From Actinomadura flavalba DSM 45200 (GTDB lineage: Bacteria > Actinomycetota > Actinomycetes > Streptosporangiales > Streptosporangiaceae): DNA of 64,000 bases. The stretch spans positions 1 to 64,000 of the forward strand of contig NZ_KB894096.1 of NCBI RefSeq assembly GCF_000374305.1. The letters run 5' to 3'. Made by a program: the position numbers and the translations under genes. Below, piece after piece: positions 18,372 to 27,619 of this stretch; within the stretch, counting starts at the first letter, position 1, and each line of letters begins with the position of its first letter. The notes beneath the pieces were generated by a model. It ran no database searches. It saw only the letters and a program-made list of their open reading frames with translations, and had not been told where the DNA came from.

Positions 18372-19970
18372 TCAGTGGCGGTCCAGCGCCGCCTCCTCCA
18401 GGTCCAGTTCGCGCAGCACCCGGTTCAGCACCTCGTCGTCGATGCGGCGCTCGTTCCGCTGTCGGACGAACGTCTCCCGCTCGGCGGCCAGCATCTCCCG
18501 GCGCAGCCGCCGGTACGTGGCGCTGGGCACCTCCGCGCCGTCCGGGCCCGTCCCGCCGCCCAGGCGCTCCCACGCGCCCAGGCGGCGCTGCTCGGCCAGC
18601 GTCCGCAGCCGTTCCACGACCCCCTCGTCCAGCGGGGCCGGGCTCGCGCCGACCAGTTCCTCCAGCCGGTCCAGCGCCGCGCGCGCCGCCGCGTCCTGCG
18701 CGCCCGCCTCGGCGACGGTGTCCTCGTAGATCTCGCGCTGCCCGTGGACGCCGAGCGCGCGGATCAGCGCCGGGAACGTCACGCCCTGCACGAGCAGGGT
18801 GGCCAGCACGGTGGTGAACGTCAGGAACAGCACCAGGTCGCGGGCGGGGAAGTCGCCGCCCGCCGAGGTGACGAACGGGACGGCGAACGCCGCCGCCAGC
18901 GACACCACGCCCCGCATGCCCGCCCAGGACACGATGACGTTGCCGCGCCAGCCGACGCCGCGCCCGCGCTCCTTGGCCGAGAACACCCCGGGCACGTAGC
19001 CGGTGGCGAACACCCACACGAACCGGGCGGCGACGACGACGCCGAAGATCGCGACCGCCCACCAGGCCAGCGACCACCAGCCGTGCCGGGACAGGCCGTC
19101 CACCACCGGCGGGAGTTGCAGGCCGATGAGCAGGAACACCACCGACTCCAGCACGAACACCACGAGCTTCCAGAACGACTGGCCCAGCAGGCGCGTCAGC
19201 GCGGGCGAGTCGGTGAAGCGGTGGCCGAGGTACAGGCCGCTGACGACCACCGCGATGACGCCCGACCCGTGCACGGACTCGGCGACCAGGTACGCGGCGT
19301 ACGGCGCGACGATCGCCACCGCGTTCTCCACCAGCGGATCGCGCAGCCGCGAGCGCAGCCAGTGCAGCGGCGGCCCCAGCGCCAGCCCGATCGCCGTGCC
19401 CGCCAGCGCCGCGAACAGGAACCGCTCCACGCCCTCGCCCAGGCTGAACCCGGCGCCGACGGCGGCGGCCAGCGCCACCCGGAACAGGGTCAGCGCGGTC
19501 GCGTCGTTGAACAGGCTCTCCCCGACCAGGATCGTGACGAGCCGGCGCGGCAGCCCGAGCCGCTGCGCGACGCTCACCGCCGCGACCGCGTCCGGCGGCG
19601 CCACGATCGCGCCGAGCACCAGCGCCGCCGCCAGCGGCATCTCCGGGATGAGCGCGTAGGCGGCGAACCCGACCGCGACCGTGGTGAACAGCACCAGCCC
19701 CACCGACAGCAGCGCGATCGGCCGCAGGTTCTCGCGCAGGTTGTAGTAGCTGCTCTGCCACGCCGCCGAGAACAGCAGCGGCGGCAGGAACGCGTACAGC
19801 ACGAACTCGGGGTCCAGCTCGAACTCCGGGACGCCCGGCAGGAACGCCAGCACCATGCCCGCCACGACGAGCGCGAGCGGCGCCGCGACCCCCGCGCGGC
19901 GCGCGAAGCCCGCCACGATCAGCGCGGTCACCGGTACGGCAAGCAGCCACAGGGCGTGCGTCGTCTCCAC
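18372..19970 (-). CDS. Na+/H+ antiporter, CPA1 (NhaP-like) family
   Basis: A 532-residue membrane protein with about twelve hydrophobic segments in the first 400 residues and a charged cytoplasmic tail of about 130 residues. It shows LGAIVAPPDAVAAVSVAQRL and the ion-binding region GESLFNDATALTLF typical of NhaP/CPA1 exchangers. The GTG at 19970 with AGGA upstream was preferred to longer readings into the LysR gene. It should exchange external protons for sodium or potassium at the plasma membrane. It follows the LysR gene on the same strand after a 32-base gap and may share its transcript. Confidence 0.9.
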   Translation of the reverse strand: METTHALWLLAVPVTALIVAGFARRAGVAAPLALVVAGMVLAFLPGVPEFELDPEFVLYAFLPPLLFSAAWQSSYYNLRENLRPIALLSVGLVLFTTVAVGFAAYALIPEMPLAAALVLGAIVAPPDAVAAVSVAQRLGLPRRLVTILVGESLFNDATALTLFRVALAAAVGAGFSLGEGVERFLFAALAGTAIGLALGPPLHWLRSRLRDPLVENAVAIVAPYAAYLVAESVHGSGVIAVVVSGLYLGHRFTDSPALTRLLGQSFWKLVVFVLESVVFLLIGLQLPPVVDGLSRHGWWSLAWWAVAIFGVVVAARFVWVFATGYVPGVFSAKERGRGVGWRGNVIVSWAGMRGVVSLAAAFAVPFVTSAGGDFPARDLVLFLTFTTVLATLLVQGVTFPALIRALGVHGQREIYEDTVAEAGAQDAAARAALDRLEELVGASPAPLDEGVVERLRTLAEQRRLGAWERLGGGTGPDGAEVPSATYRRLRREMLAAERETFVRQRNERRIDDEVLNRVLRELDLEEAALDRH

Positions 19971-20002
19971 CGTCTGATCCTGGCACGCCGCCGGGCCGGA
20001 AT

Positions 20003-20860
20003 TCAGGGACGCGCGCGGCCCGTCTCCCGCGCGAACGCCAGGAAGTCCACCGCCGACGACGGCAGCCGCCGGTGCGCCTGCACGAAACCGATCGTCTGCG
20101 CCAGCGGCGGCGTGAACGACCGCACGACCAGGCCCGGGGTGTCGCCGAGCCGGTCGCGGAACGCCAGCACCGCGCCCGAGCCCGCGCGGACGCGGCGGGC
20201 GCGCCCGGCGGCGTCGGCGTCGGAGGTGATCGCCGGGCGCGTCCCGGTCGCGCGCAGCAGGCCGTCCAGTTCGGCGCGCAGCGGGCCGCCGGGCGGCAGG
20301 ACGAGCGGCAGCCCGTCCAATGCGGACACCGGCGTCGGCTCGCGCGGCGCCGCGCCGGGCGCGCACACCAACACCGCCTCGCGCTCCTCGACCGGGTGGG
20401 CCATGAGGTCGCCGGGCACCGGCAGGACGGTCAGCGCCAGGTCGGCCTCGCCGCCGCGGACCAGCGCCGCCGGGTCGTCGGCGCGCAGGACGCGGATCGC
20501 GACGCTGGGCCGCTCGCGGGCGAACCCGGGCACGAACCGGCCGGTCAGCCGGGGCTCCAGCGCGGCGGCCACCGCGATGCGCAGTTCGGCGCCGCGCCCG
20601 CCCGCCTTGGCCGCCGCCAGGCTCTCGATCGCGTCCACGGCGGCCAGCGCGGCGCGGGCGTGCGCGGCGACGCGTTCCCCGGTCGGCGTCAGCGCGACGC
20701 CGCGTCCCGAGCGGGTGAACAGCTCCAGGCCGAGTTCGCGCTCCAGCTCCCGCACGGCCCGCGACAGCGCGGGCTGCGCGACGAACAGGGCCTGCGCCGC
20801 CGCCGTCATCGTGCCGTGATCGGCGGTGGCGACGACGAAGCGGAGCTGCCGCAGGTTCAT
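20003..20860 (-). CDS. LysR family transcriptional regulator
   Basis: A 285-residue protein with an N-terminal winged HTH (MNLRQLRFVVATADHGTMTA, then ALFVAQPALSRAVRELE) and a periplasmic-binding-like effector domain. The ATG at 20860 gives the standard family N-terminus; the longer reading adds 14 unrelated residues. It lies directly upstream of the antiporter gene in the same direction, so a regulatory link to the exchanger is possible but not shown. Confidence 0.88.
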   Translation of the reverse strand: MNLRQLRFVVATADHGTMTAAAQALFVAQPALSRAVRELERELGLELFTRSGRGVALTPTGERVAAHARAALAAVDAIESLAAAKAGGRGAELRIAVAAALEPRLTGRFVPGFARERPSVAIRVLRADDPAALVRGGEADLALTVLPVPGDLMAHPVEEREAVLVCAPGAAPREPTPVSALDGLPLVLPPGGPLRAELDGLLRATGTRPAITSDADAAGRARRVRAGSGAVLAFRDRLGDTPGLVVRSFTPPLAQTIGFVQAHRRLPSSAVDFLAFARETGRARP

Positions 20861-20955
20861 GCGCCGACGGTATGACACCGGATCGGCGTCGTTCCCGCAC
20901 ACGGCGTGATTGGGTCTTCCAGGTCAGAAGACCCTTCCCCCCGACTCCTACCGTC

Positions 20956-21219
20956 TCAGACGAGAACTTCGTCGACGAAGCACCAGCGCCAGTCCTCGCC
21001 GGGCTCGAACGACCGGACGATCGGATGGCCCTCGTCCCGGAAGTGCGCCGAGGCGTGACGCATGGGCGAGGAGTCGCAGCAGCCCACGTGCCCGCACGTC
21101 AGGCACAGCCGCAGGTGCACCCACGACGTGCCCTCCTTCAGGCACTCCTCGCAGCCCTGCGGGGTGCGCGGCGGCGGCGGGTCGGCGGGCAGGTCCTTGA
21201 CGTGTTCGCAGGTCGCCAT
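20956..21219 (-). CDS. UBP-type zinc finger protein
   Basis: An 87-residue protein that is almost entirely a zf-UBP domain. Candidate zinc ligands are C4, H6, C23, C26, C39, C42, C47, H55, H59 and H65, with the typical block LCLTCGHVGCCD and the aromatic EDWRWCF at the end. In eukaryotes this fold binds the ubiquitin C-terminus; free-standing actinobacterial versions have no established role. It lies 28 bases upstream of the LysR side and after gmd on the same strand. Confidence 0.85.
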   Translation of the reverse strand: MATCEHVKDLPADPPPPRTPQGCEECLKEGTSWVHLRLCLTCGHVGCCDSSPMRHASAHFRDEGHPIVRSFEPGEDWRWCFVDEVLV

Positions 21220-21247
21220 GGGTTCATCGTCGCACGCGACCCACCGG

Positions 21248-22282
21248 TCACCAGTGGTCGGGGCTGACCGGCTCGTCGTCGGGCCGGGACGAGCCGCCCA
21301 GCAGCCGCAGGTCGGACTCGACCATCATCGTCACCAGTTCCTCGAACCCGACGGCGGGTTCCCAGCCGAGCTGCTCGCGGGCCTTCTTGGGGTCGGCGCA
21401 CAGCAGGTCGACCTCGGCGGGGCGGGTGAACCGGGCGTCGAGCACGACGTGCTCGCGCCAGTCGAGCCCGGCGGTGCGGAACGCGAACTCCACCAGGTCG
21501 CGGACGGACTGGGTCTGCCCGGTGCCGATGACGTAGTCCTCGGGGGTGTCGTGGGCGAGCATCATCCGCATGGCGCGGGCGTAGTCGCCGGCGAAGCCCC
21601 AGTCGCGGCGGGCCTCCAGGTTGCCGAGCCGGAGTTCGGTGGCCAGCCCGAGCTTGATCCGCGCGACGCCGAGCGACACCTTGCGCGTCACGAACTCGGC
21701 GCCCCGGCGCGGGGACTCGTGGTTGAACAGGATGCCGCTGACGGCGAACATGCCGTAGGACTCGCGGTAGTTCTGGGTGATGTAGTGCCCGTAGGTCTTG
21801 GCGACGCCGTAGGGGCTGCGCGGGTGGAACGGCGTCCGCTCGTTCTGCGGCGTCTCGCGCACCATCCCGAACATCTCCGAGGACGACGCCTGGTAGAAGC
21901 GGATCTGCTCGCCGTCGGGGGTGCGCGACGAGCTGACGCCCGACACGACCCGGATCGCCTCCAGCATGCGCAGCACGCCCATGCCGGTGACCTCGGCGGT
22001 CAGCTCGGCCTGCTGCCACGACATCGGCACGTAGGAGATCGCGCCCAGGTTGTAGACCTCGTCGGGCCGGACGCGCTCCACGGCCGAGATCAGGCTGCCC
22101 TGGTCCAGCAGGTCACCGGTGGTGATCTGCACGTCGCCGATGTGCTTGCGCAGCCGCGACACGTGCGGGTTGGCCTGACCCCGCACCAGTCCCCACACCT
22201 CATACCCCTGCTCCAGCAGATGCTCGGCGAGGTACGAGCCGTCCTGCCCGGTGATGCCGGTGATGAGTGCTCGCCTGGACAG
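21248..22282 (-). CDS. gmd: GDP-mannose 4,6-dehydratase
   Basis: A 344-residue short-chain dehydrogenase/reductase-type dehydratase. It has the NADP-binding ALITGITGQDGSYLAEHLL, the substrate region ASSSEMFG and the catalytic SPYGVAKTYGHY, plus the family block ILFNHESPRRG. It converts GDP-mannose to GDP-4-keto-6-deoxymannose for deoxyhexose glycans. The conserved N-terminus begins right after a CTG codon at 22282, which is preceded at five bases by a perfect AGGAGG (22288-22293); no ATG or GTG is available, and the only other option is a TTG at 22351 without a ribosome binding site. No GDP-fucose synthase or rhamnose reductase gene is nearby. Confidence 0.9.
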   Translation of the reverse strand: MSRRALITGITGQDGSYLAEHLLEQGYEVWGLVRGQANPHVSRLRKHIGDVQITTGDLLDQGSLISAVERVRPDEVYNLGAISYVPMSWQQAELTAEVTGMGVLRMLEAIRVVSGVSSSRTPDGEQIRFYQASSSEMFGMVRETPQNERTPFHPRSPYGVAKTYGHYITQNYRESYGMFAVSGILFNHESPRRGAEFVTRKVSLGVARIKLGLATELRLGNLEARRDWGFAGDYARAMRMMLAHDTPEDYVIGTGQTQSVRDLVEFAFRTAGLDWREHVVLDARFTRPAEVDLLCADPKKAREQLGWEPAVGFEELVTMMVESDLRLLGGSSRPDDEPVSPDHW

Positions 22283-22507
22283 CGGATCCTCCTGGGCTGA
22301 CTGGCTGATATAAGGATCAGACGACGGACCTGATGCGGACGAAAACCGCAACGGGCGTGAAACACGAGGTTAGCGACCTCCGAGGGATGCTGACGAGCGC
22401 GGGTTCGGTAAACACCGAATTTGCTTCGCCTTCGTGACGGAGCCGGAACCCGGGCCCGGTCGCGCCGCGTGGCGCCGTGCTCGGTGATGTGCGAGCGTGG
22501 ACCCGAC

Positions 22508-23347
22508 ATGAGCACCAGCGCCCCGCTTCCCCCGCTGCGCCTGAACGGGCGCGACCTCGGCCGGTTCGCCGTCATGGCGGTCGTGAACCGCACCCCCGAC
22601 TCGTTCTTCGACCGGGGCGCCACCTACGGCTTCGACGCGGCCCTGGCCGCCGTGGACGCGGCCGTGGCGGGCGGCGCCGACATCGTCGACATCGGCGGCG
22701 TCAAGGCCGGGCCCGGCGAGGACGTCGGCGTCACCGAGGAACTGCGCCGCGTCGTGGACGTCGTCGCCGCCGTCCGCGAACGCCACCCGGACGTGGTGAT
22801 CAGCGTGGACACCTGGCGGGCCGAGGTCGGCGCGGCCGTCGCGGCGGCGGGCGCGCACCTGCTCAACGACACCTGGGGCGGCCCCGACCCCGAACTGGCC
22901 GCCGTCGCCGCCGAGTACGGCACCGGCCTGGTCTGCGCGCACGCGGGCGGCCTGGCGCCCCGCACCCGCCCGCACCGCGCCGCTTACACCGACGTGGTCT
23001 CCGACGTCCTCGCGCACGTCACCGCCGAGGCCGAACGCGCGGTCGCGTGCGGGGTGCGGCGCGACGCGGTCCTCATCGACCCCGCCCACGACTTCGGCAA
23101 GAACACCCGGCACTCGCTGGAGATCACCCGGCGGCTGGGCGAGCTGACCGCGACCGGGTGGCCGGTGCTCGTCGCCGTGTCCAACAAGGACTTCATCGGT
23201 GAGACGCTGGACCGCCCGGTCGGGGAGCGCGGCGCGGGCACGATGGCGGTGCTCGGCGTCTCGGTATGGCTGGGCGCCCGCGTCTTCCGCGTGCACGACG
23301 CGGCGGCGGCCCGGCGCGCCTTGGCGGCCGTCGCGGCCCTGGCCTGA
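22508..23347 (+). CDS. folP2: Dihydropteroate synthase-like protein, FolP2 type
   Basis: A 279-residue TIM-barrel pterin-binding protein. The signature reads MAVVNRTPDSFFDRG where true FolP1 has a NVTPDSFSDGG-like sequence, and DIGGVKAGPGE and IDPAHDFGKNT follow; these variants match the second mycobacterial paralogue FolP2, which does not replace FolP1 function. It is therefore unlikely to be the main folate enzyme. The ATG at 22508 gives the best start. It stands alone on the plus strand, converging with the CGNR protein gene five bases after its stop codon. Confidence 0.85.
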   Translation: MSTSAPLPPLRLNGRDLGRFAVMAVVNRTPDSFFDRGATYGFDAALAAVDAAVAGGADIVDIGGVKAGPGEDVGVTEELRRVVDVVAAVRERHPDVVISVDTWRAEVGAAVAAAGAHLLNDTWGGPDPELAAVAAEYGTGLVCAHAGGLAPRTRPHRAAYTDVVSDVLAHVTAEAERAVACGVRRDAVLIDPAHDFGKNTRHSLEITRRLGELTATGWPVLVAVSNKDFIGETLDRPVGERGAGTMAVLGVSVWLGARVFRVHDAAAARRALAAVAALA

Positions 23348-23351
23348 CGGC

Positions 23352-23942
23352 TCAGCCGGCGGGGGCGCCCGCGTCCGCCGGGTCGGACTCGCCCGCCTCG
23401 CGGCGCCGCGCCCGGTAGGCGGCGACGTGCATCCGGTTGCCGCAGGTGCGGCTGTCGCAGTAGCGGCGGCAGCGGTTGCGCGACAGGTCGACCAGGACGC
23501 GCGCGCAGCCCGGCGCCGCGCACACCCGCAGCCGGTCCAGCTCCCCGGCGGCGACGACGTAGGCCAGCGCCATCCCGCAGTCGGCCGCCAGGTGCTCGCC
23601 CATCGGGGCGCCGGGGGCGAAGAAGTGGACGTGCCAGTCGTAGCCGTCGTGGTCGGTGAGGCGCGGCGTGGCGCGGACGGCGCCGATGACCGCGTTGACG
23701 AGGGTGACGGCGGCGGGCACGCCGGGCGCGGAGAACACCGCGTGGAAGCGGTCGCGCAGGTCGCGGACGTGGTCGAGGTCGGCGGCGGTCAGCGCGGTGA
23801 CGCCGCTGAAGGCGTTGCGCCGGACGAAGTCGCGCAGCGCGGGCAGCCCGTCCAGCCGCTCGGTCCCGGACGCCGCCGGTCCGGTGTTGATGAGATCGAC
23901 GACCACCGCGAGGGCGTGCTCGGTGTCATGAGCGAAGATCAC
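23352..23942 (-). CDS. CGNR zinc finger (ABATE domain) protein
   Basis: A 196-residue protein. The N-terminal part resembles the ABATE stress-associated domain (DLINTGPAA, then LRDFVRRNAF), and the C-terminus is a CGNR zinc finger: cysteines in RVCAAPGCARV and RRYCDSRTCGNR followed by basic residues likely to touch DNA. Start is GTG at 23942 with GGAG upstream. Such proteins are putative transcription regulators in actinobacteria; their targets are mostly unknown. Confidence 0.88.
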   Translation of the reverse strand: MIFAHDTEHALAVVVDLINTGPAASGTERLDGLPALRDFVRRNAFSGVTALTAADLDHVRDLRDRFHAVFSAPGVPAAVTLVNAVIGAVRATPRLTDHDGYDWHVHFFAPGAPMGEHLAADCGMALAYVVAAGELDRLRVCAAPGCARVLVDLSRNRCRRYCDSRTCGNRMHVAAYRARRREAGESDPADAGAPAG

Positions 23943-24062
23943 GATGACTCCAGTCTCGGGGACCGGGGGGCGTGCGGGTCGCGGACCACCCTATGCCGCC
24001 CGGCGGCACCGAACGGCCCTCGGCGGGCGCGCAGCGCGCCGTCCGGCGCCCGGGACGGGCCG

Positions 24063-24635
24063 TCAGCGCGCGTAACGCGGGTCGGCGACGACGGGGTAGG
24101 CGGCGCCCTCGTGCTGCACGCGCATCGTGATCACCGAGCCGTCCAGCGCGTAGTCGGCCTTCACCTGACGGAACATCGAGTCGCACGCCCACGGGCTGAA
24201 CAGGTGGCCGACCGTGGCCCCGTAGCGCAGGTGGACGACGTCGTACCCGCCCGACGGCATCGCCTCCAGCGCCAGCCCGTCGGGCAGCGACAGCGGGAAG
24301 CGGAACTCACTCGGGGCGTCGGGCCCGTGCAGGACGGTCAGCAGCCGGATGCCGCCGAGCGTCGTCTGCGCGACCATGTCGGTGTCGACGTCGATGCCGA
24401 CGAAGGCGCGCAGGGTGGGCCGGAGCAACTGGGCGACGGTGTCGGTGGCGGTCAGGTCGAAGCCGACGTGGACGCGCTGGCCGTCCTTGGTCGGCACCCA
24501 CACGCCGTCGCGGGGACGGCGGCCCCAGGCGACGTCGGGGTCGTCGTGCTCCTGCGGCTCGTTCCCGCCGCGGGCGACGAGCACCCGGGACGCGGCGCTC
24601 ATCGCCGCGGCGGCACCGTCGCGTGCGTGCCTCAT
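24063..24635 (-). CDS. Protein of unknown function
   Basis: A 190-residue protein that I do not recognise. The N-terminus is short and weakly hydrophobic (AAAAMSAASRVLVARGG) without a convincing signal peptide. The body has WGRRPRDGVWVPTKDGQRVHVGF-like beta-rich text (given here as a loose description) and ends VVADPRYAR, an ending I associate with secreted actinobacterial proteins. The ATG at 24635 has GGAGGGG upstream. Good third-position GC supports a real gene. It stands alone between the CGNR gene and an aminotransferase gene. Confidence 0.6.
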   Translation of the reverse strand: MRHARDGAAAAMSAASRVLVARGGNEPQEHDDPDVAWGRRPRDGVWVPTKDGQRVHVGFDLTATDTVAQLLRPTLRAFVGIDVDTDMVAQTTLGGIRLLTVLHGPDAPSEFRFPLSLPDGLALEAMPSGGYDVVHLRYGATVGHLFSPWACDSMFRQVKADYALDGSVITMRVQHEGAAYPVVADPRYAR

Positions 24636-24781
24636 GGCGGGTCCCCTCCGTCTGGTTTGCGGTCTTCGCACCCCGTGCGACGTTGGACCCTACACCACCT
24701 TTATCCGCCTCGGCGGGGCGATGACCACCCAGCCAGGATCGGACGAGTGCGCAGGTCGCGGGGGGACTGGGCGCGATCCGC

Positions 24782-26110
24782 TCAGCGGCCGCCGCCCGCG
24801 ACGTCGGCGAGGATGCCCGACAGGCGGTCCAGCGCGGCGGCGATCCAGGGCAGGGCGGCCGGGTCGGCGGCGGCCAGGGCGGCGTGGCGGTGCTCGTCGT
24901 CGGCGCCGTAGACCAGGCTCGGGGCGACGCGCATGCGCAGCGCCTCGGGGGCGTCACCGAAGACGACGCCGGGCAGGACGCCCAGCCCGTACCGCTCCAG
25001 CAGCAGGCCGGTGAGGTCGGCGCCGGTGCGCACGCCGTGCTCGGCGCGCAGCCGGTCGCGGAGCGGCTCTAGGTCGGGGTAGAGGTAGAACGCCGCCTCC
25101 GGCTCGCGGACCAGCGCTCCGGCGGCGCGGAACCGGGCGGCGACGGCCGTCGTCACGGCCGCGTGCAACCGGCGGCCCCGCGCGACGTGGGCGACGAGTT
25201 CGTCCGGTTCACCGAACGCGTAGGCGGCGGCGTGCTGCATCGGCGCGGGCGGGCTCGACCAGATCTCCGAGCCGATGCCGAGCAGTGAGGCGCGCAGCGC
25301 GTGGCCGAACGGCCCGTCCGGCAGCCGCGCGACGCCGATCCGCCAGCCGCCCGCCGCGTGCTGCTTGCTCAGCGCCGTCGTCACGACCGTGCGCTCGGGG
25401 GCGTGCGCGGCGGCCGAGGGGAGGACGCGGCCGGGGTCGTGGACGAGATCGCGGTAGATCTCGTCGCAGATGATCACCAGGTCGAGGTCGCGGGCGACGG
25501 CGCAGACGCGGGCGACGGTCTCCTCGCCCGCCAGCGTGCCGGTCGGGTTGTCGGGCAGCGTCAGCACCACCGCGCGCACCGTGCGGCCCCGGGCGCGGGC
25601 GCGCACCACCGCGTCGGCGAGCAGCGCGGGGCTCGGGACGCCGCCCTCGCCGGGCGGGGTCGCCACCCGGATCGCCGCGGCGCCGGTCAGCTCGGTCTGC
25701 GCGGCGTAGGTGACCCAGCTCGGCGCGGGCACGACGACGTCGCCGCCCAGCGCCGTCAGCAGACCGAACAGCAGGGCCTTGCTCCCCGGGCCCGACACCA
25801 CGAGATCGGGGTCGGTGGGCAGGCCGCGGCGCTCCCAGTAGCCGGCGGCGGCGGCGCGCAGCGCGGCGGACCCGGCGACGGGCCCGTAGGCGCCGCGTCC
25901 GGCCGCCGCCGCGAGCTCGCGGATCAGCGACGGATGGATGGGGATGCCCGCCTCGCCGAACCCGAACGGCAGGACCGGCAGGCCCTCGCGGCTCTTGCGG
26001 GCCAGCGCCTCGTTGATCGCGAGGGTGGGGGAGAGCGGGACGGGCCGCAGCCCGTGCGGGAGCGGGACGGCGGGCGAAGGGGCGAGGCCGGGCGCGGCGG
26101 GCACGGTCAT
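24782..26110 (-). CDS. Pyridoxal-phosphate aminotransferase, class I/II
   Basis: A 442-residue fold-type I aminotransferase. It shows LPDNPTGTLAGEE, the aspartate block VIICDEIYRDLV and the PLP lysine in TTALSKQHAAGGWRIG, with a conserved arginine near LRMRVAPSLVYG. The ATG at 26110 follows GGAGACGTC. It is divergent from a LysR gene across a 102-base gap, so that regulator probably controls it. The amino-acid substrate cannot be read from the sequence. Confidence 0.87.
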   Translation of the reverse strand: MTVPAAPGLAPSPAVPLPHGLRPVPLSPTLAINEALARKSREGLPVLPFGFGEAGIPIHPSLIRELAAAAGRGAYGPVAGSAALRAAAAGYWERRGLPTDPDLVVSGPGSKALLFGLLTALGGDVVVPAPSWVTYAAQTELTGAAAIRVATPPGEGGVPSPALLADAVVRARARGRTVRAVVLTLPDNPTGTLAGEETVARVCAVARDLDLVIICDEIYRDLVHDPGRVLPSAAAHAPERTVVTTALSKQHAAGGWRIGVARLPDGPFGHALRASLLGIGSEIWSSPPAPMQHAAAYAFGEPDELVAHVARGRRLHAAVTTAVAARFRAAGALVREPEAAFYLYPDLEPLRDRLRAEHGVRTGADLTGLLLERYGLGVLPGVVFGDAPEALRMRVAPSLVYGADDEHRHAALAAADPAALPWIAAALDRLSGILADVAGGGR

Positions 26111-26164
26111 GAAGACGTCTCCAGAGGACATGGTCGGGACGTGCCCCACTCTCGTCGCCCCCGT

Positions 26165-26195
26165 AGCATCATGACAAGCGGCTCTCAACGATGCT
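26165..26195. promoter_or_regulatory. Possible LysR binding site
   Basis: AGCATC at 26165-26170 and GATGCT at 26190-26195 form a perfect inverted repeat with a 19-base spacer in the divergent promoter of the aminotransferase and LysR genes. The position fits a LysR operator, but one six-base pair of arms is weak evidence. Confidence 0.35.
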
Positions 26196-26212
26196 GACCG
26201 TAAGGAGAAGTG

Positions 26213-27139
26213 ATGCTCGACCTGCGGCGGCTCCGGCTGCTGGCCGAATTCGCCCGGCGCGGCAGCATCGCCGCGACGGCCGCCGCGCTCGGCTACACGG
26301 CCTCGGCCGTCTCCCAGCAGCTCGCGGCGCTGGAGCGGGAGGCGGGCGTCGCGCTGCTCGACCGCACCGCGCGCAGCGCCGACCTCACCGACGCCGGACG
26401 CCGCCTCGCGCACCGCGCCGAGGAGATCCTCGGACTCGTCGAGATGGCCGAGGCCGAACTGTCGGCGCACGAGGAGGTCCCCTCGGGCCGGATCGTGCTG
26501 ACGTCGTTCCCGACCGCCGCCGTCGCGTTCGCGCCCGTGCTGGCCCGCAGCCTCGCCGAGCACCGCGCGCTCACCTTCGTGCTGCGCCAGACCCGCGCCG
26601 ACGACGGCATCCGCCAGGTGCGCGGGGGCGAGGCCGACATCGCGCTCGTGGACGACTGGTCGGGCGCGCTGGCCGAGGAGGCGCCCGCCGCGCTGGAGTT
26701 CTTCCGGCTCGTCCGCGACCCGCTGGTGCTGGTCGTCCCGGCCGACCACCCGATGGCGGACCCGGCCCGCCCGGTCGACCTCCAGGAGCTGCGCGACGAG
26801 CCGTGGATGGCGGCGCCGCGCGGCGAGCCGTCCCGCGCGGCGGTGGAGACGCTGCTGGACACGGTCGGCGGGGCGCGGCCGGTGCCGTGGGAGTTCGAGG
26901 GGCTGTCCACGATCCTCGGCCTGGTCGCCCGGGGCGTCGGCATCACGGCCGTGCCCGCGCTGGCCCTGGCGGCGGGGGACCGGGGCGTCGCCGTCCGCCG
27001 CATCCCGGACGTCGACCTGGCCCGGGAGGTCTACGCGGTGACGCGCGCGGCGAGCGTGCGCCGCCCGTCCGTCGCGGTCACGCTGCGCGCCCTCTACACC
27101 GCCGCGCGGGCCGCCCGGCCCGCGCCTCCGGCGAGCTGA
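26213..27139 (+). CDS. LysR family transcriptional regulator
   Basis: A 308-residue LysR protein with HTH text LDLRRLRLLAEFARRGSIAA and GYTASAVSQQLAALERE, and an effector domain containing LVRDPLVLVVPADHPMA. A GTG at 26210 and an ATG at 26213 are both in frame; the ATG gives a five-base spacing from AAGGAG and is preferred. It probably controls the divergent aminotransferase gene. Its stop codon is immediately adjacent to the stop of the convergent SCP2 gene. Confidence 0.88.
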   Translation: MLDLRRLRLLAEFARRGSIAATAAALGYTASAVSQQLAALEREAGVALLDRTARSADLTDAGRRLAHRAEEILGLVEMAEAELSAHEEVPSGRIVLTSFPTAAVAFAPVLARSLAEHRALTFVLRQTRADDGIRQVRGGEADIALVDDWSGALAEEAPAALEFFRLVRDPLVLVVPADHPMADPARPVDLQELRDEPWMAAPRGEPSRAAVETLLDTVGGARPVPWEFEGLSTILGLVARGVGITAVPALALAAGDRGVAVRRIPDVDLAREVYAVTRAASVRRPSVAVTLRALYTAARAARPAPPAS

Positions 27140-27619
27140 TCAGGAGTAGTCGAACCAGCCCTGCATCTTGGCGGCGAACATCAGGTCGCCGGAAATCTTG
27201 ATCTTGCCGGTCATGACGGCGGTGACGCCGTTGAGCCGTCCGGCGCACAGCCGCAGCAGGTCCGGCAGCGTCATGCCGAGCGTGACCTTCGCCTTGACCG
27301 GGGCGCCCGCGCCGCCCTCGGCGCGGCCGTCGGCGATGACGAGGTGGTAGGAGTGCACGCCGTCGGGGCCGGTGACGTCCCAGCGGACGGTGCCGTGGCC
27401 GCGTCCGGCCTTGTCGGGGCGGAAGCGGGTGCCGATGAGGGCGAAGATGCGGTCGAGGATCGCCGCCGTGCCGACCGCGCCGGCGAACTCGCGGATCAGG
27501 GCGTCGTCCACGCCGGGACTGTCCAGGAGGGCGCGCAGTTCCTCGGGGGTGCCGACCGCGCCGATCAGGTCGCCCAGCTCGTTTCCGTCAGGGGTCTCGT
27601 GCGTGCCGTTCTCGGTCAT
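27140..27619 (-). CDS. SCP2 sterol-binding domain protein
   Basis: A 159-residue protein. The C-terminal half carries the SCP2 pattern: HLVIADGRAEGG, then KVTLGMTLPDLLRLCAGRLN and AVMTGKIKISGDLMFAAKMQ. The fold binds lipids or acyl-CoA in a hydrophobic tunnel. The N-terminal 60 residues are helical and unrecognised. The ATG at 27619 agrees with the normal length of the family. Possible roles include lipid carrier or acyl-CoA handling. Confidence 0.85.
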   Translation of the reverse strand: MTENGTHETPDGNELGDLIGAVGTPEELRALLDSPGVDDALIREFAGAVGTAAILDRIFALIGTRFRPDKAGRGHGTVRWDVTGPDGVHSYHLVIADGRAEGGAGAPVKAKVTLGMTLPDLLRLCAGRLNGVTAVMTGKIKISGDLMFAAKMQGWFDYS

